Assembly (NCBI GenBank): GCA_945281075.1
Contig: CALYQE010000067.1
Span: 1-10,311, forward strand
DNA from: an uncultured Lactobacillus sp.
Lineage (GTDB): Bacteria; Bacillota; Bacilli; Lactobacillales; Lactobacillaceae
Direction: 5' to 3'
DNA: 10,311 nucleotides
Shown here: piece by piece, positions 1 to 7,532 of the stretch
Layout of the letters: every line of letters begins with the position of its first letter
How positions within the stretch are numbered: position 1 is the stretch's first letter
Program-made: the position numbers and the translations under genes
Notes under the pieces: generated by a model
What the model saw: the letters and a program-made list of their open reading frames with translations, nothing else
What the model was told of the DNA's origin: nothing
Databases searched by the model: none

Positions 1-51
1 AATAAACTCCCTGGTGAAACACCAATCGAGCCACTGAAAATCGACAAGTAA
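1..51 (+). CDS. C-terminal end of an unidentified protein (partial)
   Basis: The first reading frame is open from base 1 to a TAA at 49-51 and gives 16 residues ending in EPLKIDK. The stop abuts the A-rich side of a strong terminator hairpin, which is how a real gene end usually looks. Too little is visible to assign a family, and the residues match nothing I can name with confidence. The gene runs on the opposite strand to the operon that follows and converges with it, so it is probably not part of the same system. Confidence 0.55.
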   Translation, partial: NKLPGETPIEPLKIDK

Positions 52-88
52 AAAACCGCCTTGAACACTGTCTCAAGGCGGTTTTATT
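52..88. terminator. Bidirectional rho-independent terminator
   Basis: A perfect 13-bp stem pairs 52-64 with 73-85 around an 8-nt loop (65-72), with a GC-rich core (CCGCCTTGA/TCAAGGCGG). The plus strand continues into a T-run after the stem. The minus strand does too, because the 5' flank is a run of A. It can therefore end both the plus-strand gene stopping at 51 and the minus-strand operon whose last stop codon is at 182. Confidence 0.9.
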
Positions 89-181
89 ATTCTTTTAAAA
101 TTAACACTAATTTGAATGGTAGTAAGAATAAAATAAACAACAATTTTTATATACTTACTAAGAACTTACTTTCTCGTAAAT

Positions 182-1402
182 TTACTTATTGAATACTTCA
201 TAGTCAATCGCATTAACTGATTTTCCAACAATTAGCGCAGAATAGACATCAGAATTAACATTAAGAATTGTTCTGAGCATTCCAACAAACCATTCAACAC
301 CTGCAAAAATGGCAATGCTCTCAATCGGCAAACCCATCTGAGGAACTATTATCGCTAAAGAAACTAATCCAGCTCCAGGTACAACAGCATTAGCCAAAGA
401 CACAAATGTCGACATTATGATGAGATAAAGAATTTTATCAAAAGAAAAGTTAATATTATACAATTGAGCAATTGTAATCACAGTTATAGCCATATGCATT
501 GCAGACCCATTTGAATTGAGTGACATCCCCAATGGCAACACTAAGTTAGTAATTCGATCCTTTAGCCCTAAACTATTTTTGGCTTCCTTCATCTCAATTG
601 GTAAGGTAATTGCCGAAGAAGTGGTGGCTAATGCCATAATGGACATTTCAGACATATTAGTAATTAGCTTAATTGGATTTACTTTAAGGAATAAGGAGAT
701 AACAGCTATCCAAATCAATAGATAAGCAAACGTTGCAAATCCATATGAAAGCAAATACTTTATCAATGGAATAATAATTTTTATACCCAAATTACTAATT
801 GTGGAAGCAATTAAAGCAAAAATACCGATTGGAGCAAAGAACATCACACAAGTTACCAACTGAATAACGACATCATTGAAATCAATTATTAAACTAAGCA
901 ATTTTGATTGTGGCCTTTTTACCATAAATCTGCTCAATCCAATTCCAAAAAATATTGCAAAAACAATAATCTGAATAATCGTTCCTTTAGTTAAAGATGC
1001 AAAAATGTTGCTAGTGAAGAAATTCAAAACAGTATCATTTAATGAAATAGATTTAAATTTAATTACTTTACCAGTAGCTTTAGTTAACTGGATTCCAATT
1101 CCGGGTTTAAAAAGCACCCCAATTATTACTCCAAAAGCAGCTGCTAACAATGAGGAGCTTAAAAAAGTAATAATGGTTTTTATTCCCAAGTTACTTAATT
1201 CATCAGGTTTAATACTTCCAACTGCTTGAATAATTTGTCCCAGCACTAAAAGCGGAATTGACATTTGCATTAGTTTCAAAAAAATATCACCGATTATTTT
1301 TAAATGTACCGAAACATTCGGCAACACAAAAGCAAAAATTATGCCTAGAATAACTGCTATCAAAATCTGATTAACCATTGATATCTTGACTTTTTTCATC
1401 AT
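182..1402 (-). CDS. SDF/DAACS-family dicarboxylate (or related anion):cation symporter
   Basis: A 406-residue integral membrane transporter of the sodium:dicarboxylate symporter family (GltPh/DctA/GltT type), of normal length. Family marks are the first re-entrant hairpin TTSSAITLP (260-268), an NSNGS sequence (296-300) where NMDGT is usual, the second hairpin PGAGLVSLAIIVP (342-354), and the last helix with R377, T378, N381 and D385. By motif alignment to GltPh, the aspartate that holds the substrate amino group (Asp394) is Gly374 here, while the carboxylate-binding Arg397 is kept as R377. DctA, which carries C4-dicarboxylates, also lacks that aspartate, so a substrate without an amino group is more likely than glutamate or aspartate. 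It is the last gene of the operon, 18 nt after the carbamate kinase gene, with AGGTG ahead of a double ATG; the first ATG is taken as start. Import of the carbamoyl acid or export of its product is inference. Confidence 0.88.
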   Translation of the reverse strand: MMKKVKISMVNQILIAVILGIIFAFVLPNVSVHLKIIGDIFLKLMQMSIPLLVLGQIIQAVGSIKPDELSNLGIKTIITFLSSSLLAAAFGVIIGVLFKPGIGIQLTKATGKVIKFKSISLNDTVLNFFTSNIFASLTKGTIIQIIVFAIFFGIGLSRFMVKRPQSKLLSLIIDFNDVVIQLVTCVMFFAPIGIFALIASTISNLGIKIIIPLIKYLLSYGFATFAYLLIWIAVISLFLKVNPIKLITNMSEMSIMALATTSSAITLPIEMKEAKNSLGLKDRITNLVLPLGMSLNSNGSAMHMAITVITIAQLYNINFSFDKILYLIIMSTFVSLANAVVPGAGLVSLAIIVPQMGLPIESIAIFAGVEWFVGMLRTILNVNSDVYSALIVGKSVNAIDYEVFNK

Positions 1403-1420
1403 GATAGCACCTGCTTTTCT

Positions 1421-2356
1421 TTACTTATCAGTTATTAAGGTACCAGCGTTTTGAGAAATATTTGGTAAATTAGAAATTGATGTAATTATTGCCTTTCTAT
1501 CTGGATGATCCATAACAAATAAAATTGCGGCTTGAATCTTGGGTAACATACTTCCCTTCGCAAATTGTCCTTGTTTTATATATTCTTCGGCTTCAGCAAC
1601 CGTTATATGATTCAAAGCTTTTTGATTTTCTTGACCAAAATTGATATAAACACTATCTACAGCTGTTAAAATTATTAAATTATCAGCTGAAATCCCCTCT
1701 GCAACTTTCTCAGAACCAAAATCTTTATCAATAACAGCTTCTACACCTTTTATTTGATTGCCTTCTACAATAACAGGTATACCTCCACCACCTGCTACAA
1801 CCGGCACAATACCAGCATTTACAGTATCTTTAATAATATCTCTTTCGACTATTTTTATTGGTTTAGGAGAAGGTACTACTTTTCTATATCCACGACCAGC
1901 ATCTTCTATAAACATATCATTACTATTTTTTTGTAATTCAATTACTTCTTTTTTGGTATAAAAGGGGCCTATCGGCTTACTTGGAGACCTGAAAGATGGA
2001 TCATTTTTATCAACTTCAGATTGGGTAATAACCGTAAGAGATTTGATATTTTGACCAAGATCTTTAGAAGCATTATCTAGCCCTTGTTGAATCCAATAAC
2101 CAATGCTACCCTCTGTCATTGCCCCACAGGTATCAAGTCTAAAAGCAGGATTTTTCTTAGAATTAGCGGCATTCTGTTGCAACAACAAATTACCCACTTG
2201 CGGACCATTACCGTGACAAATTGCCACTTTATTTCCAGCCTTTATATATTCAACAATATATCTTGCTGCCCTATTAACCGTTTCTTTTTGCCCAATATCG
2301 GTTGGATCTTTCTCTAGAATTGCATTCCCACCTAGGGCGATTACACTAGTAGCCAT
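1421..2356 (-). CDS. arcC: Carbamate kinase
   Basis: A cytoplasmic amino-acid-kinase-fold enzyme that transfers phosphate between carbamoyl phosphate and ADP. In catabolism it makes ATP and releases carbamate, which breaks down to CO2 and ammonia. The 311 residues match the family length. Visible marks are ALGGNA (7-12), HGNGPQVG (48-55), DTCGAMTEGSIGYW (75-88), KPIGPFY (127-133), the VVPSP segment (160-164), GGGGIPVI (189-196), VIDKDFGSEKVA (208-219) and LTAVDSVYINFG (230-241). No expected motif is missing. Its ATG overlaps the stop of the MFS gene in a TAATG arrangement, with an AAGGGAG ribosome site about 13 nt upstream inside that gene. No arginine deiminase or ornithine carbamoyltransferase gene is nearby. 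Beside the FdrA/DUF1116/DUF2877 genes it is best read as the counterpart of E. coli AllK (YbcF), consuming carbamoyl phosphate made by them, rather than as part of an arginine deiminase operon. Confidence 0.95.
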   Translation of the reverse strand: MATSVIALGGNAILEKDPTDIGQKETVNRAARYIVEYIKAGNKVAICHGNGPQVGNLLLQQNAANSKKNPAFRLDTCGAMTEGSIGYWIQQGLDNASKDLGQNIKSLTVITQSEVDKNDPSFRSPSKPIGPFYTKKEVIELQKNSNDMFIEDAGRGYRKVVPSPKPIKIVERDIIKDTVNAGIVPVVAGGGGIPVIVEGNQIKGVEAVIDKDFGSEKVAEGISADNLIILTAVDSVYINFGQENQKALNHITVAEAEEYIKQGQFAKGSMLPKIQAAILFVMDHPDRKAIITSISNLPNISQNAGTLITDK

Positions 2357-3600
2357 TATACAGCTGTTTCTCCCTTCTTTGAGTCAGTTGCCAGTACAGC
2401 AAATACAATCAAGCCAATTATTAATAGACCACAGCCTAAATAAAAACCGATTTCCATTTGTCCAGTCACATCTGCTAGCCAGCCAGTGATATAAGGTGCC
2501 AAAATGGAACCTGACATACCAATAAAGTTATAAGCACTTAATGTTGTTGATAAAGAACCTGATGGAGCTTTCTTTGTAACATAGGCTACAATAATAGGAT
2601 CAATTGCCAGCTTACCGGTTAGCCCATATAAAATAAGTACTGCTATTAGCAAAACTTTATTGGAAACAAAAGCAATCGCAAATACTGAAATAATTGATAA
2701 CGGTACTAGAAGGTAGATCCATTTTTTTGTACTACCAGTTTTATCGGCTAATTTAGCAAATACTAGAGCACCCGGTATGGAAGCCCAGGGCACTAACGAA
2801 GAAATAAATCCTACACTGCCACCTTCGAATCCCCTATTGGAAATTAAAAACGATGGTAGCCAAGTAATAATTACAAAATTGGCATAAATACTACAAAAGC
2901 AAAGAACAAATGCCGCAACCAAATTTTTATTGGTGAAAATCTTTTTAAGAGAAACCTTTTCTTTTGGCTGATTCTCTGATACTTTTTCAGCCTTTTTAGG
3001 TCTATAAACTTTCTCCTTTAAACATGTATAAAATAAAACTGCCAAGATAGCTGTTGGGACAGCTACTACAAAGAAAGGAACTTTCCAACTTTGATGATTT
3101 TGTAATACTAAATAGCTTGAAAGCAGGTATCCACCAGAAGTACCAAAAGCCATACCTGAGTTGATGATTGCAGTACCAAGAGTTAACTTATCTTCTGGAA
3201 TAGCTTCTGAAGACAGTGCATATTGTGGACCATAATAGGAAGCTTGACCAACACCAGCAAGAGCTCTAATTATCAGAAATAAAGTAAAGCTAGCTGCAAT
3301 TCCTGATAACCAACTCATCACAGCTAAAACAAGAAACCCAATAGTAATCACCAATTTTCTTCCATACTTGTCACCTAACGCCCCAAATGGTACTTGGAAG
3401 ACAGCATAGGTCAAAAAGAATATGCTATTGGCTAATCCCAGCTGAGTATTATTTAAACCAAACTGTTTGCCAACGATTCCCATAATTGGATTAAAAATGG
3501 TACGCGTTCCATACATTAATATCCAACCTAAGAAGAATATAATGACGACTCTTATCCAATAGTTTTTAGAAACCTTTACGGCTTCTTCGTCGTTTTTCAT
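2356..3600 (-). CDS. Major facilitator superfamily transporter
   Basis: A 414-residue MFS permease with about 12 hydrophobic segments and a charged central loop around residues 195-222. The MFS motif A after the second membrane segment is clear (GALGDKYGRK, 73-82), with a weaker copy in the second half (FAKLADKTG, 281-289). A glycine-rich RALAGVGQ segment (112-119) fits the fourth helix. The general look resembles the anion:cation symporter (ACS) branch, which carries organic acids, but this is impression rather than proof. The ATG at 3600 is preceded by AAAGGAG (3607-3613) at 6 nt spacing. The start lies inside the end of the DUF2877 gene (35-nt overlap) and the stop shares one base with the carbamate kinase start, so it is translated as part of the operon. 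The likely role is uptake of the carbamoylated acid used by the pathway; the substrate is not deducible from sequence. Confidence 0.88.
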   Translation of the reverse strand: MKNDEEAVKVSKNYWIRVVIIFFLGWILMYGTRTIFNPIMGIVGKQFGLNNTQLGLANSIFFLTYAVFQVPFGALGDKYGRKLVITIGFLVLAVMSWLSGIAASFTLFLIIRALAGVGQASYYGPQYALSSEAIPEDKLTLGTAIINSGMAFGTSGGYLLSSYLVLQNHQSWKVPFFVVAVPTAILAVLFYTCLKEKVYRPKKAEKVSENQPKEKVSLKKIFTNKNLVAAFVLCFCSIYANFVIITWLPSFLISNRGFEGGSVGFISSLVPWASIPGALVFAKLADKTGSTKKWIYLLVPLSIISVFAIAFVSNKVLLIAVLILYGLTGKLAIDPIIVAYVTKKAPSGSLSTTLSAYNFIGMSGSILAPYITGWLADVTGQMEIGFYLGCGLLIIGLIVFAVLATDSKKGETAV

Positions 3601-4453
3601 TATTCGCTCCTTTCATAGACTCAGGAGTATTTAAACTAGCTAAAATACCCAGTTCAATCCCATAACTCAAATCATTACCCGAAGTATGGCCAATATTAAG
3701 AATGGAATTTAGCTCACGGTCTATATTTTTTAAATCATGATTTTTCAAGGATTCATATAATTGATAAACTTTGGAATTAACGTATCCTTGTGTTGCACAA
3801 ATTAGATAAGCTTTACTCACATCAGTAGTAAGACTCAGATTACTAATTATTTGTTCAATAAAGTTTGATAAATAATTAGTTGCTTTGCCAACTAATAATA
3901 GTATGAAAATGTAACCACAAAGGATATCATCACCGCTTGGCGTTAATCCCTTTCCTCTGCCAAGTAACCAAGTAACAACTTGCTCAATATTAAGATTCTT
4001 AAATGTAGTCATTTCCTCAGTAAAAGTTTTGAACAAACTATTGTTGGGTAGCCCTATTCTTTGATCTAATTTTTTTCTTTCCAGGATTTTGAGGACTTTT
4101 TTTAATTCAGCTTTTGGAAACTGACTAAACGCATTAATTTTTAAGTCAACTATATTTGAATCTACTAAACTAATCTTTTTAATCCCATCTTTGGTATAGA
4201 AGTAGAGATAATCATTTGAAAATTTAACTATTTCGTTTTTTCCCACACTATGAATAATTGATTGCAAAATGTTTTCAGGAATGTTCATCCCAAAGCAGGA
4301 CAAGTAATTCTCAAAACAGCCAATATTTACTAAGTGATAACCAATTTGAATATTAATAGAGTGGGTGAATATTGAATGTATTTTGCCTATTTTGCCAAAT
4401 TTAGTAATGGGATTAATGTAACTACTAATTTGAACAACATGAGAATTAATCAA
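3566..4453 (-). CDS. allH: DUF2877 protein, AllH/YlbF-like oxamate carbamoyltransferase subunit
   Basis: A 295-residue protein of the DUF2877 (AllH, formerly YlbF) family. The hallmark glycine-rich block is present (LLGRGKGLTPSGDDILCG, 163-180), and so is the second one (IGHTSGNDLSYGIELG, 254-269). The N-terminal 110 residues are poorly conserved to my eye. In E. coli this protein is required, with FdrA and YlbE, for oxamate carbamoyltransferase activity; its exact part in catalysis is unclear to me. The start is a TTG at 4453 that overlaps the stop of the upstream fusion gene by 8 nt. The next in-frame ATG would be codon 56 and would remove conserved-length sequence, so TTG with translational coupling is preferred. 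The end is also unusual: the last ten residues form a basic tail (EKRRRSRKGF) encoded wholly inside the start region of the MFS gene. The family call is firm, the start less so. Confidence 0.85.
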   Translation of the reverse strand: MINSHVVQISSYINPITKFGKIGKIHSIFTHSINIQIGYHLVNIGCFENYLSCFGMNIPENILQSIIHSVGKNEIVKFSNDYLYFYTKDGIKKISLVDSNIVDLKINAFSQFPKAELKKVLKILERKKLDQRIGLPNNSLFKTFTEEMTTFKNLNIEQVVTWLLGRGKGLTPSGDDILCGYIFILLLVGKATNYLSNFIEQIISNLSLTTDVSKAYLICATQGYVNSKVYQLYESLKNHDLKNIDRELNSILNIGHTSGNDLSYGIELGILASLNTPESMKGANNEKRRRSRKGF

Positions 4454-7400
4454 CTTCGATACCTAAGGTCTTAGCATAGGCTTCCAAAGCCTTTTCAAAG
4501 CAGGCTATTGGCGCTTTAACAGTACCAGCACCAATCTGACCAACACCTGGTTTTTTATGTGCAATACCTGTGTTAATAATTGGCTCAATGCCAGTTTCTA
4601 CTACTTTTCTAATATCAATGCCCAAGTTCGTGCCTTTAAAGTCCCAAGTTGGAATCGACCAATTTGGATTGTGAGTAGTATTAATCTTCTCCATGGAATT
4701 GGAAATTCTTAATGCATCTTCAAAACCGCCTGCACCAACAAATCTTGTTACACCAGGAGCTGCTACCATGGCCATACCGCCTACACCGACAGTTTCTGTA
4801 ATTGAAGAATCGCCAATGTCGGGGTTAGCGTCATCCTCTGAAAAGCCTGCAAAATAAAGGCCCTTAGGAGTATTTACAGGTGCTTTAAACCATTGGTCTC
4901 CCATACCAGCAATACGGATACCAAAATCACGTCCATTTCTAGCCATTGCAGTTACGATAGTACCTTTTTGATACTTTCTTGCAGCATCAGCAATTGACTT
5001 GCCAGTAGCCATCATAATGTTGAGGAAGAATTGATCAGTATCTGCTAAAAATTTAATTACATCGTATCTGTCTTTCTCACTAATATCTAGTTCACTAATT
5101 AGTGGCGCTATTGAACATAAGAAGTTTGCTGAAGCGGCAATATTTCTTTGATGGAACTCATCTCCCATTGTAATAGAACGTGCTATTAAGACATTTAAGT
5201 TAAGGCCATCCTCAGTTTTCTTTAAAGCTTTTGATAAGACTGGACCGAGTACATCCCTCATCCAAACTAGCCGATCAATAACTTCTTGAGAGTATGCTCC
5301 AAATCTCAAAACCTTACCTATACCTTCATTCAAGGTGCAATAAGCTCTCGTATTGTCCAATCTGTTTTCAACAATGACAACAGGCATATTTCCTGATGTA
5401 ATTCCACCCATTGGTCCGACGGCATGAACAGAATGACAAGGCATTAAACTTATTTCTCCATTTTCCAATAACTTTCGTGCCTCAATCTCATCTTTTGCCC
5501 AGCCCTCAAATATTGCTGCACCAACACATGAGCCCTGCATAGGTCCTGTCATTTCTGTATATGTAATTGGCGGTCCTGCATGCAACAATGTCTTGTGCTC
5601 AGTATTCAGTTCAGGAATAACAGTCTTAGCAGGAACTACATCAGTCAGAAACGGTTTCGCATCCTTAAATCTTTGAATTACCTTTTCATTGTCTGCGTCA
5701 ATCTTGTCATCATACTTTTCTAGTGCATCTAATAACTTAATCATCCGCTTATTACCATTAGCGCGTGGCTTCCAATTGAATTGAACAGTTTTTCCACCAT
5801 ATTTAATAATCGAATCGGTAAAACTATTAATACCAATATTAATTACTCGTGGTTTTGTAGCTAATAATTCCTTTACTTCGTTGCTAACAGTTGGTAATGC
5901 AATTTTCTTCCCTGTATATGGAATATTTGTTTTATCTGGCTCAGAAATTTGAATTCCTTTTAACTTTAATGCTAGTTGAACAGCCTTTGCATTGCTCTTC
6001 TCAACTAAAACGCCATGTTCTTTTAAGCGCTCAACTGTTTCATCATAATTTTGCGGATCTTTATTCGTTCCTACAACAGTGGCAACAAAGTATAATGGTC
6101 TGCCAGCTTTTTCAGCCTTATCAATTTCTTCATCAATTACTGGAATTAAAGCACCAGCCATATCATCGCTTGCGCCATATCCCAACACTACATCAAGTAA
6201 AATGACCCCAGTATGTGGATCCTGACAATATTCGCGCATTTTATTAATCCGAACCTCTGGATCAATCATCGGGTGTGGCTTTCCTTGGGTATAAACATCA
6301 TCTCCTAAATCAATGACATCATATCCCTCAGTTTTTAGAATATAGCCTTTTTCCTTTGTTAAATGCCCTAAGTCGAGTGCTTCAGAAATCAGCATGCCGG
6401 CTTCATTAGCCAAAGTTCCACCTGAATAGAGTCCCTTAATAGTTTTATCTTCTGCTAGTGTTTTAACATTAGCTGGTAGTTCAACTTTTTCAAAATAATT
6501 TTTTTTAACTTCTTTACCAGCTGCCAAATCAACAGCAATCTTAGCCGTTTCTTCTAATGTATGAGCTAAATAAACATTACCTTCATAATGAGTAGGTCGC
6601 TCACCTAAAAAGTCAGCAACAACGGGCTTATCACAGCTTTCAAGAATCTGCATAACTTCATCTCTAACCTTTTTTGCAGGTGGTTTAGAAATGACACAAA
6701 TCACATCCGTTGGCTCATGATCTTCTAAAGCCGCAATTGCATCTTTAACTGTAATTGCATCTACCTCATTACTTAAATCACGTCCACCGGTACCTATGGC
6801 ATGAATAACACCATTGCCCAATCTGTCAATAATGGTCGTTACTTCTTGAATTCCAGTTCCTGAAGCACCAACAATGCCAATATTTCCGGGTGAGACAACA
6901 TTAGTAAACGCCAATGGAATACTTGAAATAACACCCGTGCCACAATCAGGTCCCATCATTAGTAAGCCTTTTTTATGGGCTAATTTCTTTAATTTAACTT
7001 CATCTTCGATTGAAACATTATCCGTAAATGAGAACACATTTAAATTATGTTTCAAAGCCTTTTCCATTTCTGGAGCTCCGTATTCTCCAGGTATGCTAAA
7101 TAAAGCCAAATTCGCATCTGGCAATGCCTTTAATGCATCATCCCAATTATCAACCGCCACTGTGTCTTCATCAGATTCAGTCTTTTTAGTAGAAAGATCT
7201 TCCAGGAATGACTGAACAGTTGGTAAAACTTTATCCATAACCTCATTGTCATCACTTCTAACAACTACCATTAAATCATTGGGTGATGCAGTTTTAGCCT
7301 TCTCAGTTAACAAGCCAGTATTAGCCAAAATATCCTTATTCGCTTCAGTACCCATCATGATCTGGCTCATTTCTACATCGGCCAGCTCGTTAATCTTATT

Positions 7401-7463
7401 CGTCAATAGCATAAGATTAATTGAATCCTGATAGTTATCCTTTAAGATTACTGTCTTAAGCAT
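4446..7463 (-). CDS. fdrA: FdrA-DUF1116 (AllF-AllG) fusion, oxamate carbamoyltransferase-like
   Basis: A 1005-residue cytoplasmic protein joining two proteins that are separate in E. coli. Residues 1 to about 583 are FdrA/AllF, a succinyl-CoA synthetase-like protein: the N-terminal IMMGTEANKDIL block (35-46), CoA-binding-like parts with GPDCGTG (171-177) and GIVGASGTG (196-204), then the FdrA signature DLGDDVYTQGKPHPMIDPE (385-403). Residues about 588-1005 are DUF1116/YlbE (AllG): HAGPPI (628-633), TGPMQGSCVGAAIFEGWA (639-656), PCHSVHAVGPMGGITSG (675-691), MGDEFHQRN (766-774) and NPDIGDSSITETVGVGG (880-896). The halves match the lengths of E. coli FdrA (about 555) and YlbE (about 420), so neither is truncated and the linker is only a few residues. 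With DUF2877 these form oxamate carbamoyltransferase in E. coli, which makes carbamoyl phosphate. The ATG at 7463 sits 7 nt after GGAGGT (7471-7476). It is the first gene of the operon. The substrate here could differ from oxalurate/oxamate. Confidence 0.92.
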   Translation of the reverse strand: MLKTVILKDNYQDSINLMLLTNKINELADVEMSQIMMGTEANKDILANTGLLTEKAKTASPNDLMVVVRSDDNEVMDKVLPTVQSFLEDLSTKKTESDEDTVAVDNWDDALKALPDANLALFSIPGEYGAPEMEKALKHNLNVFSFTDNVSIEDEVKLKKLAHKKGLLMMGPDCGTGVISSIPLAFTNVVSPGNIGIVGASGTGIQEVTTIIDRLGNGVIHAIGTGGRDLSNEVDAITVKDAIAALEDHEPTDVICVISKPPAKKVRDEVMQILESCDKPVVADFLGERPTHYEGNVYLAHTLEETAKIAVDLAAGKEVKKNYFEKVELPANVKTLAEDKTIKGLYSGGTLANEAGMLISEALDLGHLTKEKGYILKTEGYDVIDLGDDVYTQGKPHPMIDPEVRINKMREYCQDPHTGVILLDVVLGYGASDDMAGALIPVIDEEIDKAEKAGRPLYFVATVVGTNKDPQNYDETVERLKEHGVLVEKSNAKAVQLALKLKGIQISEPDKTNIPYTGKKIALPTVSNEVKELLATKPRVINIGINSFTDSIIKYGGKTVQFNWKPRANGNKRMIKLLDALEKYDDKIDADNEKVIQRFKDAKPFLTDVVPAKTVIPELNTEHKTLLHAGPPITYTEMTGPMQGSCVGAAIFEGWAKDEIEARKLLENGEISLMPCHSVHAVGPMGGITSGNMPVVIVENRLDNTRAYCTLNEGIGKVLRFGAYSQEVIDRLVWMRDVLGPVLSKALKKTEDGLNLNVLIARSITMGDEFHQRNIAASANFLCSIAPLISELDISEKDRYDVIKFLADTDQFFLNIMMATGKSIADAARKYQKGTIVTAMARNGRDFGIRIAGMGDQWFKAPVNTPKGLYFAGFSEDDANPDIGDSSITETVGVGGMAMVAAPGVTRFVGAGGFEDALRISNSMEKINTTHNPNWSIPTWDFKGTNLGIDIRKVVETGIEPIINTGIAHKKPGVGQIGAGTVKAPIACFEKALEAYAKTLGIEVD

Positions 7464-7470
7464 TTTTCAT

Positions 7471-7476
7471 ACCTCC
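7471..7476 (-). promoter_or_regulatory. Ribosome binding site of the fdrA fusion
   Basis: The minus strand reads GGAGGT here, then 7 nt, then the ATG at 7463. An ATG directly after the GGAGGT (at 7470) is out of frame, reaches a stop after four codons and is too close to the site to be used. This fixes 7463 as the start. Confidence 0.85.
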
Positions 7477-7492
7477 AATTTGTTAATTTTTT

Positions 7493-7508
7493 TACAATTT
7501 AAATTGTA
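7493..7508. promoter_or_regulatory. 16-bp perfect palindrome, candidate operator
   Basis: TACAATTTAAATTGTA is a perfect inverted repeat. Its right arm covers the -10 element of the operon promoter and extends over the expected start region, while it also overlaps the -35 of the opposite promoter. Related half-sites recur at 7511-7516 (ATTGTA) and 7527-7532 (TACAAT). It is a plausible binding site for the divergent PucR-type regulator. The alternative is that the hexamers are just promoter elements in an AT-rich stretch. Confidence 0.45.
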
Positions 7509-7531
7509 TGATTGTATAGAAGCGCTTACAA
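7503..7531 (-). promoter_or_regulatory. Promoter of the carbamoyl-transfer operon
   Basis: On the minus strand TTGTAA (7531-7526, 4 of 6 to TTGACA) and TACAAT (7508-7503, 5 of 6 to TATAAT) are separated by exactly 17 nt. Transcription would start near 7496 and leave a leader of about 33 nt before the fusion gene. The elements coincide base for base with those of the opposing promoter, so polymerase can occupy only one at a time. Confidence 0.6.
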
Positions 7532-7532
7532 T
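7504..7532 (+). promoter_or_regulatory. Promoter of the pucR-like gene and hydrolase
   Basis: On the plus strand TTGTAT (7504-7509, 4 of 6) and TACAAT (7527-7532, 5 of 6) are 17 nt apart, giving a start near 7539 and a leader of about 65 nt. No better pair of hexamers with a good spacer was found between 7533 and the ribosome site. It is the near mirror image of the operon promoter on the other strand. Confidence 0.5.
7517..7530. promoter_or_regulatory. cre-like catabolite responsive element
   Basis: TAGAAGCGCTTACA agrees with 12 of 14 positions of the CcpA-binding consensus TGWAARCGYTWNCW, including the whole AARCGYT core. It lies in the spacer of both promoters and overlaps the operon -35, a position that normally gives repression when a preferred sugar is present. 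Carbon control of a catabolic operon fits this reading. Confidence 0.65.

Noticed and set aside
119..163. AT-rich imperfect inverted repeat (TAGTAAG ... CTTACTA) downstream of the symporter
   Set aside because: The arms match only in part and contain little GC; the hairpin at 52-85 is a much better terminator for this operon.
1421..2356. Arginine deiminase operon as the context of the carbamate kinase
   Set aside because: No arginine deiminase, ornithine carbamoyltransferase or arginine/ornithine antiporter is present; the neighbours are the FdrA/DUF1116/DUF2877 set.
5891..6205. 104-codon open frame on the plus strand inside the fusion gene
   Set aside because: It lies antisense within strongly conserved FdrA coding sequence, has no ribosome site of note, and its product looks like out-of-frame noise.
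7456..7470. Four-codon reading frame (ATG AAA AAT GCT TAA, minus strand) overlapping the fusion gene start
   Set aside because: Its ATG directly follows the GGAGGT with no spacing, so initiation there is unlikely; the 7463 ATG has ideal spacing.
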